Positions 46,572 through 56,083 of a DNA stretch of 64,000 nucleotides are shown here, piece by piece (position 1 is the stretch's first letter; each line of letters starts with the position of its first letter). Below the pieces are notes generated by a model. It saw nothing but the letters and a program-made list of their open reading frames with translations. It made no database searches and was not told the origin of the DNA. A program made the position numbers and the translations under genes. The DNA is from Hymenobacter jeongseonensis (GTDB lineage: Bacteria > Bacteroidota > Bacteroidia > Cytophagales > Hymenobacteraceae): NCBI RefSeq assembly GCF_015694725.1, contig NZ_JADQDQ010000005.1, positions 186,001-250,000 of the forward strand, read 5' to 3'.

Positions 46572-48731
46572 ATGAAACCTGACTTCTCCACGATTTCCTA
46601 CAACGCAGCCGCCGCGCCCAGCGCTACGTCCGCAGCTTCGGAAGCCGCTACGCTCACTCCGGAAGGCATTGCCATTAAGCCCGTGTACACGCCCGATGAC
46701 GTGGCGGGACTCGACCACCTCGGGTTTGGGGCAGGCCAGGCGCCCTACCTGCGTGGCCCCTACGCCAGCATGTACGTGCAGAATCCGTGGACCATTCGGC
46801 AGTACGCGGGTTTTAGCACGGCCGAAGCGTCGAATGCCTTCTACCGCCGCAACCTGGCGGGCGGGCAGAAGGGCTTGTCCGTGGCCTTCGACCTGGCCAC
46901 GCACCGCGGCTACGACTCCGACCACCCGCGGGTGCAGGGCGACGTGGGCAAGGCCGGCGTGGCCATCGACTCGGTGGAGGACATGAAAATCCTCTTCGAC
47001 CAAATTCCGCTCGACCAGATGTCGGTGTCGATGACCATGAACGGGGCCGTGCTGCCGGTGCTGGCCTTCTACATTGTGGCAGCCGAGGAGCAGGGCGTAA
47101 CGCCGGAGAAGTTGGCCGGCACCATTCAGAACGACATTCTGAAGGAGTTCATGGTGCGCAATACCTACATCTACCCGCCCGCGCCGAGCATGCGCATCAT
47201 CGCCGATATTTTCAGCTACACGGCGGCGCACATGCCCAAATTCAACTCCATTTCCATCTCGGGCTACCACATGCAGGAGGCTGGCGCCACCGCCGATTTG
47301 GAGCTGGCCTACACCCTGGCCGATGGCCTGGAATACGTGCGGGCCGGCCTGGCGGCGGGCATGAAGATTGACGAATTTGCCCCGCGCCTTTCCTTCTTCT
47401 GGGCCATTGGCATGAACCACTTCATGGAGATTGCCAAGTTGCGCGCTGGCCGCCTGCTGTGGGCCAAGCTGATGAAGCAATTCAACCCAACCAACCCCAA
47501 AAGTTTGGCCCTGCGTACGCACTGTCAGACCTCGGGCTACTCCCTCACCGAGCAGGACCCTTACAACAACGTGGCCCGCACGGCCATCGAAGCCCTCGCG
47601 GCTGTGCTAGGCGGCACTCAAAGCCTGCACACCAATGCCCTCGATGAGGCCATTGCCTTGCCCACCGATTTCTCGGCGCGCATTGCCCGCAACACCCAGC
47701 TTTACCTCCAGCACGAAACCGAGGTGACCAAAGTGGTGGACCCCTGGGGCGGCTCTTACTACGTCGAGTCGCTGACACACGAGTTGGCCAACAAAGCCTG
47801 GGCCCTTATCCAAGAAGTGGAGGAATTGGGCGGCATGGCCAAGGCCATTGAAACCGGCCTACCGAAGCTGCGCATCGAGGAAGCCGCGGCCCGCAAGCAG
47901 GCGCGCATCGACTCCGGCAAGGAAATCATCGTGGGCGTGAACAAGTACCAGACCTTAGAGAAAACCGAGGTGGAAGTGCTGGACATTGACAACGACGCCG
48001 TGCGCGAAAGCCAGATTGCCCGCCTGAAGGACATTCGCGCTAGCCGCGATAATGTGGCGGTGAAAGTAGCCCTAGCCGCCCTAACCGAAGCTGCCGGAGT
48101 TCGCCTGAATGACCTGGCCGCCGACACCGACAAAGACGCCCACAACCTCCTCGCCCTGGCCGTGACCGCCGCCCGCGCCCGCGCCACCCTGGGCGAAATC
48201 TCCGATGCCCTCGAAGCGCAGTTTGGCCGGCACCAAGCCACCACGCGCACCGTATCGGGCGTGTATTCTCAGGAAATGCACCACAACGAAGCCTTCGAAA
48301 AAGCCCGCGCCGCCGCCGAGGAATTTGCGGCCCGCGAAGGCCGCCGCCCCCGCATGCTGGTGGCCAAAATGGGCCAGGATGGCCACGACCGCGGCGCCAA
48401 AATCATCGCCACCAGCTTCGCCGATGTGGGCTTCGATGTCGACATTGCCCCCCTCTTCCAAACGCCCGCCGAAGTAGCCCGCCAGGCCGCCGACAACGAC
48501 GTGCACGTGGTGGGCGTGAGCAGCCTCGCCGCCGGCCACAAAACCCTGCTCCCCCAGCTGCTCACGGAGCTCAAGTCCCTCGGCCGCGAGGACATTCTGG
48601 TCATCGCCGGCGGCGTGATTCCGGCCCAGGACTACGCGTTTCTGTACGCGGCCGGTGTGGCCGGCGTGTACGGTCCGGGCACGGTCATCGCCACAGCCGC
48701 GCAGGAGATTCTGGCGAAGCTGGCGGAGTAA
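46572..48731 (+). CDS. mutB: Methylmalonyl-CoA mutase large (alpha) subunit
   Basis: 719 residues from ATG 46572; a TTG at 46551 is in frame but not needed. Catalytic adenosylcobalamin-dependent subunit. The substrate barrel contains the family block [16 protein letters not shown] and [11 protein letters not shown]; the C-terminal cobalamin domain carries Asp603-x-His605-x-x-Gly608 in [12 protein letters not shown], whose His replaces the lower cobalt ligand. With mutA it links propionate and succinate metabolism. Its cofactor would come from the adenosyltransferase at 3.0-3.5 kb. No G-protein chaperone (MeaB) or epimerase gene is visible. A terminator lies about 200 bases downstream. Confidence 0.97.
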   Translation: MKPDFSTISYNAAAAPSATSAASEAATLTPEGIAIKPVYTPDDVAGLDHLGFGAGQAPYLRGPYASMYVQNPWTIRQYAGFSTAEASNAFYRRNLAGGQKGLSVAFDLATHRGYDSDHPRVQGDVGKAGVAIDSVEDMKILFDQIPLDQMSVSMTMNGAVLPVLAFYIVAAEEQGVTPEKLAGTIQNDILKEFMVRNTYIYPPAPSMRIIADIFSYTAAHMPKFNSISISGYHMQEAGATADLELAYTLADGLEYVRAGLAAGMKIDEFAPRLSFFWAIGMNHFMEIAKLRAGRLLWAKLMKQFNPTNPKSLALRTHCQTSGYSLTEQDPYNNVARTAIEALAAVLGGTQSLHTNALDEAIALPTDFSARIARNTQLYLQHETEVTKVVDPWGGSYYVESLTHELANKAWALIQEVEELGGMAKAIETGLPKLRIEEAAARKQARIDSGKEIIVGVNKYQTLEKTEVEVLDIDNDAVRESQIARLKDIRASRDNVAVKVALAALTEAAGVRLNDLAADTDKDAHNLLALAVTAARARATLGEISDALEAQFGRHQATTRTVSGVYSQEMHHNEAFEKARAAAEEFAAREGRRPRMLVAKMGQDGHDRGAKIIATSFADVGFDVDIAPLFQTPAEVARQAADNDVHVVGVSSLAAGHKTLLPQLLTELKSLGREDILVIAGGVIPAQDYAFLYAAGVAGVYGPGTVIATAAQEILAKLAE

Positions 48732-48784
48732 TTGTCCCTCAGGCTTATCGAAAACTGAAGCGGTTTATTGACTAACTCGCTAAC

Positions 48785-48888
48785 CCGTCATGCTGAGCGC
48801 AGCCGAAGCATCTCGCGTGCTTTAACTAATTCATTCAATTGGTTTCGCTCTTGCGGTAGAGATGCTTCGGCTGCGCTCAGCATGACGG
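48785..48888. repeat. Inverted REP-like pair, family A (copy 4)
   Basis: Arms 48785-48814 and 48859-48888 are 30-bp perfect inverted copies with a 44-base spacer, placed between mutB and its terminator. Confidence 0.9.
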
Positions 48889-48928
48889 ACTGGGTAATAT
48901 TCCCGAATTACAAAGTAGCTCCAACTTC

Positions 48929-48960
48929 AAAAAAGCCCGCCCTCTCCGGCGGGCTTTTTT
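48929..48960 (+). terminator. Intrinsic terminator downstream of mutB
   Basis: 13-bp stem (48929-48941 with 48948-48960) with A-run and T-run ends, about 200 bases after mutB and just before the fic gene. Confidence 0.85.
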
Positions 48961-48981
48961 GTACCCATTTTTGCTACTCAA

Positions 48982-50400
48982 ATGATGAACGCAGCCATGC
49001 CCCTCTTCGCCGCCCTCGACCGCCTCAAAGCCGACCTTGACATTCTTCGCCCCCTAGCTCCCGAACAGGAGCAGCGGGTGATGCAAAAGTTTCGGCTCGA
49101 CTGGAACTACCACTCCAATGCCATTGAGGGCAACTCCCTCACGTTGGGCGAGACCCGTTCCTTGCTTTTACATGGCCTGACAGCCGAGGGCAAGCCCCTG
49201 CGCGACCACCTCGACATCAAAGGCCACAACGAGGCCATTCTCGGCCTCGAAGAAGTGGTGCACGACACCCGGCCCCTCACCGAGCAGTTCATCCGCGAAA
49301 TGCACAAGGTGCTGCTGGGCGAGGAGCACTACAAGCCCGCCCACACGCCCAGCGGGCAGCCTACTCGCCAGCGCATCGTGCCCGGCCAGTACAAGAGCAG
49401 TACCAACAACGTGCAAACCGCCACCGGCGAAACCTTCTTTTTCGCTACCCCTGAGGAGACGCCGGCCAAGATGCACGACCTTCTCACCTGGTACCGCCAG
49501 GAAACGGAAACGCCCACCCTGCACCCCGTGGCCCTGGCCGCCGAGTTCCATCACCGCTTCGTCAGCATCCACCCTTTCGACGATGGCAACGGACGCATGT
49601 CGCGCCTGCTGATGAACCTCATTCTCATGCGGCACGGTTACCCCATTACCGTCATTAAAGCCGACGAGCCCACCCGCAACCGCTACCTCGCTGCCCTTTC
49701 ATCCGCCGATGCCGGCGACCCCGAACCCTTCCTCCGCTTCATCATCGAAAACGTGGAAGCGTCGTTACGGCTGATGATTCGCGCTGCCAAAGGTGAATCT
49801 ATTGAAGAGCCCGATGACATGGATAAAAGGATAGCGCTGCTGAAAAAGCAAATTCAGAACAAGGAAGAATTTGGTAAAGCAAGTTGGAATCTTCTAACGC
49901 AAACTCGGCTCTACGATACAACTATCAGATATTGGCTAGAGGATTTAGGGCATGAATTTGCCCGAATTGATAGTTTGTTTGATGAAGTTAAAATCCGTCT
50001 TGAAGTACAGGATACATCCCACCGTTATTTTGAGGGGGCCTCGGGGCCCACTTTGTCAAAAGCATTGGAATTTGCCACCGATGCCTTCACTAATACCGAA
50101 CGGTTAATTAGCAGTGTCAAACTGAGCTTTGAGTGGAGAAGGTTTTTGAGTTCGGCTATACCATTTAGTCAAGGTTCATACCTAGAATTGAAGTTTGACC
50201 AATATGATTACAATGCCACAGCTGCTGTTTACGAATACATAGACAATGGATTTGGCTGCAAGCCAGAGCAACTGTATCAAGCTAAGTATAGGAGTTCAAC
50301 TGATGCGATACGCATCCATGGAATCAATCAGCAACTCGCTAGTAAAGTCCTCGATTTAATCGAAACCAAAGTAGCCGAAGCCGACTCCTCCCCTAGCTAA
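48982..50400 (+). CDS. Fic-domain protein with unusual C-terminal region
   Basis: 472 residues. The Fic active-site loop HPFDDGNGR is at 197-205, canonical for AMP transfer to hydroxyl side chains of target proteins. An inhibitory-helix motif SNAIEG at 45-50 ([S/T]xxxE[G/N]) lies N-terminal, which marks a class II, self-inhibited Fic protein. Residues beyond about 275 match no family I recognise and have clearly lower GC (nearer 42 percent) and different codon use from the first part, suggesting a fused or transferred segment. The N-terminal start could also be the second Met (48985). A terminator follows directly after the stop. Confidence 0.92.
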   Translation: MMNAAMPLFAALDRLKADLDILRPLAPEQEQRVMQKFRLDWNYHSNAIEGNSLTLGETRSLLLHGLTAEGKPLRDHLDIKGHNEAILGLEEVVHDTRPLTEQFIREMHKVLLGEEHYKPAHTPSGQPTRQRIVPGQYKSSTNNVQTATGETFFFATPEETPAKMHDLLTWYRQETETPTLHPVALAAEFHHRFVSIHPFDDGNGRMSRLLMNLILMRHGYPITVIKADEPTRNRYLAALSSADAGDPEPFLRFIIENVEASLRLMIRAAKGESIEEPDDMDKRIALLKKQIQNKEEFGKASWNLLTQTRLYDTTIRYWLEDLGHEFARIDSLFDEVKIRLEVQDTSHRYFEGASGPTLSKALEFATDAFTNTERLISSVKLSFEWRRFLSSAIPFSQGSYLELKFDQYDYNATAAVYEYIDNGFGCKPEQLYQAKYRSSTDAIRIHGINQQLASKVLDLIETKVAEADSSPS

Positions 50401-50404
50401 CCCC

Positions 50405-50435
50405 AGGCCCGCCCCACTCGGCGGGCCTTCTTTTT
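50405..50435 (+). terminator. Intrinsic terminator after the fic gene
   Basis: 9-bp GC-rich stem (50405-50413 with 50420-50428), six-base loop, followed by TCTTTTT. Confidence 0.75.
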
Positions 50436-50456
50436 GGTCCGAAGCCCGTCCCAGCC

Positions 50457-50603
50457 CTTCAGAAGCGGCTTCTCGGGCTTCCGATGGGGTTTCCCGCCGC
50501 TCCGAAGCAGGTTCTCGGGGCTCCGATGCGGGTTCCCGCCGCTCCTATGGGAGTTCCCAGGCTTCTGACGCTTCTTCCCGGGGTTCCGATGCGGATTCCC
50601 GCC
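50457..50603. repeat. 21-bp minisatellite, seven degenerate copies
   Basis: Units of 20-22 bp begin at 50457, 50478, 50500, 50521, 50542, 50562 and 50584, with a common form CTCCGATGCGGGTTCCCGCCG. Two subtypes alternate in the first four units (one ending TCTCGGG, the other TCCCGCCG), suggesting a 42-bp higher-order period. No unit is coding on the evidence available. Confidence 0.8.
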
Positions 50604-50688
50604 AGCGGGAAAGGACATCGGAGGGGCGGGTAGACGCGTCGGAATAGGTATATTTCCGACTCACTATCCATCCATCATTTTCAGTCAC

Positions 50689-51660
50689 ATGAAAAAAGCT
50701 ACCGCAGTGCTCCGGCACTACTCCGAACCCGATGCGACCATGCGCCAGAGCATGCGCACCATGCACGAACAATTCACCGCCCACCAAGCCACGTTTCAGG
50801 CCTTCAACCCGGAATTTGATGCCGCGTTCGGGCCAGATTGGCTGGCCGCCATCGACTTGGCCGACACCACCCCCGACCACACCGTGCGCGTGGGCGAGCT
50901 GATGGAAGACACCGCCGAGGTGCAGACCGTGATGGCCCAGGCCCAAAGCGCCTTGCAAAGCCTGTTTTATTTTGTGGGCCGGGCCTTCCCCAAGAACGCC
51001 GGCCGCCTGGCCACCTACGGCCGCACCACCTACGAAGCCGCCCGCGACAACCACGACAAAATGCGCACCCTGCTCCAAACCGCCTTCACCTCGGCCACCC
51101 GCGACCACACCGAGCTGGCCGCCAAGGGCTACGGCGCCGCGCAGCTCGCGGCCCTGGGCACGCTCGTGACCCAACTCGCCGACACCAACACCACGCAGGA
51201 AGTAAAAAAAGGCACCAACACCGAGGAGCACGAGCACTACCTCACCGTGCAAAACCTGGCCTACGGCTTCGGCCAGGAGGCCAGCGGGGCCGCCAAGGTG
51301 CTTTTTGCCGACGACAAAGCCACCCGCGACCTGTTTCGGCTGAGTGGCCGGGCCGCCAGCGGCCGCGAAACCCACGAGCTGACCGCCGCGCCCAACGGGG
51401 TGGCCGCCGTGGCCTTCACCACGCCGCTGGTGGCCACCACCCGGCTGCACCTGCGCCTGGCGGTGCCCAAGGCGGGGCAGTCGGCCACGGTGGGCCGGGT
51501 GCTGGCCGCCGGCGACGCCCCCACGCTCACGGTCACGCTCTCGGATGAAATCAGCGAGATGGACGTGCTGGCCGACCTCCTCGGGGCACCCGGCCAGGTG
51601 CTAATCGTGCAAAGTGGCGGCAACTACCCGGTGCGCGTCGAGCTGGAAGTGCTGGGGTAG
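50689..51660 (+). CDS. Hypothetical helical protein, 323 residues
   Basis: No signal peptide and no membrane segment. The first 200 residues are mainly helical (MRQSMRTMHEQFTAHQATFQAF; VQTVMAQAQSALQSLFYFVGR), followed by a beta-rich C-terminal portion (VAFTTPLVATTRLHLRLAVP; VLIVQSGGNYPVRVELEVLG). I do not recognise a family and assign no function. Strong codon bias matching neighbours and the start just after a TATATTTC box (50649-50656) support it as real. It follows the minisatellite, and a terminator follows it. Confidence 0.75.
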   Translation: MKKATAVLRHYSEPDATMRQSMRTMHEQFTAHQATFQAFNPEFDAAFGPDWLAAIDLADTTPDHTVRVGELMEDTAEVQTVMAQAQSALQSLFYFVGRAFPKNAGRLATYGRTTYEAARDNHDKMRTLLQTAFTSATRDHTELAAKGYGAAQLAALGTLVTQLADTNTTQEVKKGTNTEEHEHYLTVQNLAYGFGQEASGAAKVLFADDKATRDLFRLSGRAASGRETHELTAAPNGVAAVAFTTPLVATTRLHLRLAVPKAGQSATVGRVLAAGDAPTLTVTLSDEISEMDVLADLLGAPGQVLIVQSGGNYPVRVELEVLG

Positions 51661-51691
51661 CCCCAACTTCCGGAGTCCCCCCAAAAGTCCC

Positions 51692-51728
51692 CGTCCTGCC
51701 GAGCAAGGTGCTTGGCAGGACGTTTTTT
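51692..51728 (+). terminator. Intrinsic terminator after the 323-residue gene
   Basis: Stem of about 13 bp (CGTCCTGCC/GGCAGGACG extended inward by GAGC/GCTT), short loop, six T. Confidence 0.85.
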
Positions 51729-51761
51729 CGGCTTCTTTACCCGCCCGTAGCCCCCTCGCCC

Positions 51762-52124
51762 ATGCACGTTCTCAGCCAATTTCTCATCGGCCTGGTGGCC
51801 CTCATTCACCTCTACATTCTGTGGCTGGAGATGTTTGCCTGGACCACGCGCGGCCCCAAAACGTTCCGCTCGCTGCGGCCCGAGCTGTTTGAGCCCACCA
51901 AGGTGCTGGCGGCCAACCAAGGGCTCTACAACGGGTTTCTGGCCGCCGGCCTGCTCTGGGCGCTGCTGATTTCGGACCCGACCTGGCACCGCAACGTGGC
52001 CAGCTTCTTTCTGGGCTGCGTGGCGGTAGCGGGCCTCTACGGCGCGGCCACGGCCGGCAAGCGCATCCTGCTGGTGCAAACGGTGCCGGCGCTGCTGGCG
52101 CTGGGTGCCGTGTGGCTGGCCTGA
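51762..52124 (+). CDS. DUF1304-family small membrane protein
   Basis: 120 residues from ATG 51762 (MHVLSQFLIGLVALIHLYIL). Four hydrophobic segments and the features WLEMFAWTTRGPKTF and LAANQGLYNGFLAAGL are typical of DUF1304 proteins, whose function is unknown. The frame is open upstream to 51708 but homologues begin at MHV. The SDR gene follows on the same strand about 100 bases later. Confidence 0.88.
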   Translation: MHVLSQFLIGLVALIHLYILWLEMFAWTTRGPKTFRSLRPELFEPTKVLAANQGLYNGFLAAGLLWALLISDPTWHRNVASFFLGCVAVAGLYGAATAGKRILLVQTVPALLALGAVWLA

Positions 52125-52222
52125 GGCCGCGCCCGGCCGATACATGTACCCCGGCGGCTTACAAAATTGGCGCTGGCGGGTTTAGGCAGTTCATCTTCCT
52201 GCCACCCCTCATTTCAACGACC

Positions 52223-53014
52223 ATGGATTTACAACTCACCGATAAAACAGCCCTCGTCACGGGTTCCACTGCCGGCATTGGACTGGCCATTGCGCGCCGC
52301 CTCGCCGCCGAGGGTGCCGCCGTCATCATCACCGGCCGCACCGAAGCCCGCCTGGCCGAAGCCCGCGCCACCATTTTGGCCGAAACCCCGCAGGCCCAGG
52401 TGCGCGGCGTGGCCGTCGATTTCGGCAAGGCCGAGGAAGTAGCGCACTTGCTGCGCGAAGTGCCCACCGTGGATATGCTGGTGAACAACGTGGGCATCTT
52501 CGAGCCCAAGCCCTTCGCCGAAATCCCGGACGAAGATTGGGTGCGGTTTTTCGAGGTGAACGTGCTGAGCGGCGTGCGCCTCTCGCGCCAGTATTTCCCG
52601 CTGATGCTGGCCCGGAACTGGGGCCGCATCCTGTTTATTTCGAGCGAATCGGCCCTCCAGATTCCGCAGGAAATGATACACTACGGCACCACCAAAACGG
52701 CCCAGCTCGGCGTGGCACGCGGGCTGGCCGAGCTCACCAAGGGCACCGGCGTCACCGTCAATTCGGTGCTGCCCGGCCCCACGGCGTCGGAGGGCGTCGA
52801 TGAGTTCATCCGGCAGCTGGCCGCCGAAGGCAAAAGCAAAGAGGAAGCCGAGCACGACTTTTTTCAGCACGACCGGCCCAGCTCGCTGCTCCAGCGCTTC
52901 ATCACCACCGACGAAGTGGCCAACATGGTGGCCTACCTGTGCAGCCCGCTGGCGGCGGCCACCAACGGCGCCTCGGTGCGCGTAGACGGCGGCGTAATCC
53001 GCAGCATCGGCTAA
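52223..53014 (+). CDS. Short-chain dehydrogenase/reductase
   Basis: 263 residues from ATG 52223 (MDLQLTDKTALVTG). Rossmann nucleotide-binding motif TGSTAGIG at 13-20, NNVGIFEPKPF, and the catalytic Ser-Tyr-Lys set (SSESALQIP; YGTTK). The C-terminal RVDGGVIRSIG is the classical end. Arg in ITGRTEARL after beta-2 favours NADPH. Substrate cannot be deduced; the EFIRQLAAEGKSKEEAEHDFF insert is seen in a subset of SDRs. Confidence 0.93.
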   Translation: MDLQLTDKTALVTGSTAGIGLAIARRLAAEGAAVIITGRTEARLAEARATILAETPQAQVRGVAVDFGKAEEVAHLLREVPTVDMLVNNVGIFEPKPFAEIPDEDWVRFFEVNVLSGVRLSRQYFPLMLARNWGRILFISSESALQIPQEMIHYGTTKTAQLGVARGLAELTKGTGVTVNSVLPGPTASEGVDEFIRQLAAEGKSKEEAEHDFFQHDRPSSLLQRFITTDEVANMVAYLCSPLAAATNGASVRVDGGVIRSIG

Positions 53015-53037
53015 CGGCGCCGCCCGGCTAACAGCGC

Positions 53038-54543
53038 CTATCGGGTTGCGTAGCGCGCTTGCGACACGGCCCGGTAGGCGTTCAGGCGCCCGTAGCCATA
53101 GTAAGGGTCGCGGCCGGGCTTGCCCAGGTCGTCGGCCGAGGCGCGCAGGATGGCTTCGACGCGGGCGGGGTCCAGCTGGCCGCCGTGCTGGCCGATGACC
53201 AGGGCGGCAATGCCGCTGGCGTGGGGCGCGGCCATGCTCGTGCCGGCCAGCCAGGAGTAGCTGCCGTCCTTGTCGGTGCTCAGCACCATGTCCATGGCGT
53301 AGGTGGGCATGTAGTAGCCGAACATGGTGGTCGTCTCACTGAAATCGGGGTAGCTGAAATCGCCGCCCGGCGCGGCAAACATCACGGCGGGCGTACCGAA
53401 GTTGGAATAGGAAGCAAAGCGGTCGAGGTTGGTGGTTTGCGTCGCCTTGCCCCAGCCCACGGGCCCGGTGGCCGCAATGGCAATCACGCCCGTGGCATCG
53501 GCCGGAATGCGTATCCAGGACTGGTCCTTGTTCCCGTCGTTGCCGTCGTTGCCCACCGAGGCAACGAGGGTAACGCCGCGTTTGCGGGCGTAGCCGGTGG
53601 CTTTGTTCAGGGCCACCACCAGTTCCTGCGTGGCCTTGGTGTTGTTGATGACGCGGCCTTGCTCGTCCAGGTACTTGCCATTGCGCGGCAGCGCGGCCAT
53701 TAGGCTCATGTTGATGACGTCGGCCCCGTGGTCGGCGGCGTAAACGATGCCGTTCATCAGCCAGGAAAAACTTCCCTGGCCGGCATCGCTGAGCACTTTC
53801 ACCAGCAACAGCTTGGCCTTGGGGGCCACGCCAATCACGCCCAGGTTGTTGTTGGCGGCGGCAATGGTACCGGCCGTGTGCGTGCCGTGGCTATAAGAAG
53901 GGCTGCGGTGCTGGGCATCCTGGTCTTCGCCGGGCAGCGTCACAAAGGAAACGCTCCCGATAACGTTGGGCTGCAAATCGGGGTGCGTCAGGTCGAAGCC
54001 TGTGTCGAGGTCGGCCACCACCACGCCCTGGCCCTGGGCGCCGGCGTTCCAGGCAGCAGGCGCCTGAACGGCCGTCAGCCCCCACTGAAAAGGCAAGAAG
54101 GGATTGGAATAAGCATTTTCGGAGTAGTAGCCGCCGTGCGAAGCCGGTAGCGCCACGGCCCGCTCGTGCTGCCCGTCAAACGCCTGAAACGAAACGTCGT
54201 TTATCACCGAGCGCACACCTGCAATCCGGCCTGCTTTGTCGGCAAAGCGGGGGTCGTCGGAAGTGGCCACGGCCAGCCCGGCTTCCCCGAGCAAGGACGT
54301 CACGGTGCCGTTGGCGCGCTTGGCATCGGCGGTAAAATTGGCCGGCAACCGGTCGCCCGACGCAATGATGATGTAATGGTTGGAGCGAAACTTTACCGTT
54401 GGCTGGGCCTGGGTAGCAGCTTGGGATGCGGTAGCAGCCAGCGGCGCGCGCGGGCTTACATGCTCTTTGTTGCACCCGAAAGTACCGAGAAGCCCGAGGC
54501 TGAAAATGGAAAGGGTAATGCGCGTAGAGATACCGGTAAACAT
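53038..54543 (-). CDS. Subtilisin-like serine protease lipoprotein (S8)
   Basis: 501 residues from ATG 54543 (MFTGISTRIT); the frame is open to 54624, but the signal sequence starts at this Met. Lipidated Cys24 in LLGTFGC. An inhibitor-like propeptide spans about 50-120, then the catalytic domain with Asp180 (DLDTGFD), His219 (SHGTHTAG) and Ser436 (GTSMAAPH). No type IX secretion C-terminal domain is visible; the protein ends soon after the catalytic domain, so Lol sorting of a lipoprotein is more likely. It is convergent with the SDR gene. Confidence 0.94.
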   Translation of the reverse strand: MFTGISTRITLSIFSLGLLGTFGCNKEHVSPRAPLAATASQAATQAQPTVKFRSNHYIIIASGDRLPANFTADAKRANGTVTSLLGEAGLAVATSDDPRFADKAGRIAGVRSVINDVSFQAFDGQHERAVALPASHGGYYSENAYSNPFLPFQWGLTAVQAPAAWNAGAQGQGVVVADLDTGFDLTHPDLQPNVIGSVSFVTLPGEDQDAQHRSPSYSHGTHTAGTIAAANNNLGVIGVAPKAKLLLVKVLSDAGQGSFSWLMNGIVYAADHGADVINMSLMAALPRNGKYLDEQGRVINNTKATQELVVALNKATGYARKRGVTLVASVGNDGNDGNKDQSWIRIPADATGVIAIAATGPVGWGKATQTTNLDRFASYSNFGTPAVMFAAPGGDFSYPDFSETTTMFGYYMPTYAMDMVLSTDKDGSYSWLAGTSMAAPHASGIAALVIGQHGGQLDPARVEAILRASADDLGKPGRDPYYGYGRLNAYRAVSQARYATR

Positions 54544-54907
54544 AGGATATTTGGAAAGATTGAATATTAAATTTCCGCTACCCCGTGGCAGCGGCAGCGT
54601 ATTCCAAGTTAGAAACTTCGCCAATCATTACCCAACTATTTTTACACTTTGTATTGATTTCGAACTATTTTTCTTCGACAGACAAGGACATAACCCGGCG
54701 CTATCGGCCAGCTTAACAGTAGCTAGTAGTCAGTTACATTCGGGAAGGTTGGCCGGCATTTTTCTGCTGGTTCTCGAAGTAACTTAGCATCGTTTCCAAT
54801 CGGCCCACTCCTCTTTTCGTGCAACCGCTGCGTTTGCGCCTGTTACCGGTCCTTTGCCACCAAGCTGGCGGCAGACTCTTTGGAGGTAATTGACTTATTT
54901 TTAACTC
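54544..54907. other. Non-coding gap between protease gene and next ORF
   Basis: 364 bases between divergent starts. I see no repeat, no terminator and no exact promoter box; it presumably holds both promoters. Confidence 0.5.
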
Positions 54908-55309
54908 GTGATTCCAACCGTACATTACTTCAGCAACGTGGCCGCGGTCATCTCCTACGCCCCGGCCGGCTACGTTCGGCTCGATTGGCAGCCGGTGCCC
55001 GCCTCCGCCTCCGAGTTGCGCTCCATCTACGAGCACGTGCTGCGGGCCATGCAACACCACCGAAGCACGGCCCTGATGTCGGTGCACAACCAGCGCCCGC
55101 CCATGCCCGCCGACGTGCAGGAGTGGCTCACCCAAACCTGGATTCCCCGCGCCGTGGCCGAGGTGGGCTATGGCCGCTGCGCCATTGTGGAAGCAACCAT
55201 GCCCCTTAGCCGGCTGGCCGCCCGCGCGGTGGGCATCGGCCTGAAAGGGCAGTTGAGCTACGAGTTTTTCGCGACCGACACCGAAGCCGATTCCTGGCTG
55301 CGGAAGTAG
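54908..55309 (+). CDS. Hypothetical protein, 133 residues
   Basis: Start GTG at 54908. No signal peptide or membrane helix. The pattern SNVAAVISYAPAGYVRLDWQPVPASASELRSIYEHVL... with later VEWLTQTWIPRAVAEVGYGRCAIVEATM-type alternation suggests a small alpha/beta fold, loosely STAS-like, but I cannot name a family. Codon use fits the region, and the next ORF begins about 170 bases downstream. No function assigned. Confidence 0.6.
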   Translation: MIPTVHYFSNVAAVISYAPAGYVRLDWQPVPASASELRSIYEHVLRAMQHHRSTALMSVHNQRPPMPADVQEWLTQTWIPRAVAEVGYGRCAIVEATMPLSRLAARAVGIGLKGQLSYEFFATDTEADSWLRK

Positions 55310-55482
55310 CCGGCCCTGGGGCTGAACCGGTGGGTTGGCAACTGCTCGCGATGCCGCTGACAAATTATTTTGGGTGGAGGCAACCCCCGCTCGCGGGTGT
55401 GCATCTGGCGCGGTGGTACCGGCCTTACTCGTGCGAGGCCCGGGCCGCAGCGCTTTTCTCTGCACGGTTCACCCTTTCTGCA

Positions 55483-56025
55483 ATGTTCAAAGCAATGTTT
55501 CCCCTCCTGGCCAGCGCCTTGCTGGTGGGCAGCGCGGCCCGCGCTCAAGCCCCGGCCGCCGAGGTGCAGGCCCTCACCACGCGCCTCAACCAGCTCATGC
55601 GCAACTCCGGTGCTGAGAACAACGGCATGGCCTTTGTGTCGCTGGCCAATTGCGGCCTGAAGCAAACCGTGCGGAAATACCGCACCCCCGACGACCGCAA
55701 CTCGGGCAACATCTCGGTGAGCAGCAGCAAAAAAGGCAGCAGTTGGGGCCTCAAAACCGACGACAAGGTGCAGTTTGAGCTCAACCTCGCCCTGGAATGG
55801 AGCGAGGTCGGCTCGGTGTCGTACGCCCCCAAAACCAATGAAAAAGGCGGCGGCCGTTACTACGACGTAACCATCCGGCGGCGGGCCAAAACCAACGGCG
55901 AAGAAGCCTCGGGCATTGCCGACACCATTTCGCTGGCCTTGCACACGGACAATGAAAAGGAGGTTGCATCCCTTGTGAAAAAGCTCGACGCCGTGCGCCG
56001 GCAGTGCAGCGGACGCCAAGGCTAA
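55483..56025 (+). CDS. Secreted hypothetical protein, 180 residues
   Basis: Start ATG 55483 (MFKAMFPLLASALLVGSAAR) begins a signal peptide cleaved near ARAQA, so the protein is exported. The frame is open upstream to 55330, but that part lacks protein character. The mature part has a single Cys near LANCGLKQTV and one near RRQCSG, possibly a disulfide. No family recognised. It is convergent with the ankyrin gene, with a strong hairpin between them. Confidence 0.7.
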   Translation: MFKAMFPLLASALLVGSAARAQAPAAEVQALTTRLNQLMRNSGAENNGMAFVSLANCGLKQTVRKYRTPDDRNSGNISVSSSKKGSSWGLKTDDKVQFELNLALEWSEVGSVSYAPKTNEKGGGRYYDVTIRRRAKTNGEEASGIADTISLALHTDNEKEVASLVKKLDAVRRQCSGRQG

Positions 56026-56036
56026 ACCCTCCACAC

Positions 56037-56077
56037 GGGCCACCCCGCTCCTGCCGCAGCAGCGGGCGAGGTGGCCC
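56037..56077. terminator. Long GC-rich hairpin between convergent genes
   Basis: Outer stem GGGCCACC/GGTGGCCC and inner stem CCGCT/AGCGG. It lacks a T-run on either side, so it may act as a weak terminator or a 3' stabiliser. Confidence 0.4.
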
Positions 56078-56083
56078 ATTTAG

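Noticed and set aside
46416..47522. 368-residue minus-strand open frame over mutB and a repeat
   Set aside because: Shadow of mutB; its C-terminal or N-terminal part reads through a family A palindrome.
50457..50603. Possible CRISPR array
   Set aside because: Units are contiguous and degenerate with no unique spacers, and no cas genes are present.
50397..50618. Minus-strand frame encoding seven-residue repeats (GGNPHRSP type)
   Set aside because: The periodicity is a direct consequence of the 21-bp DNA repeat; the frame overlaps a terminator and has no start context or homologue that I know.
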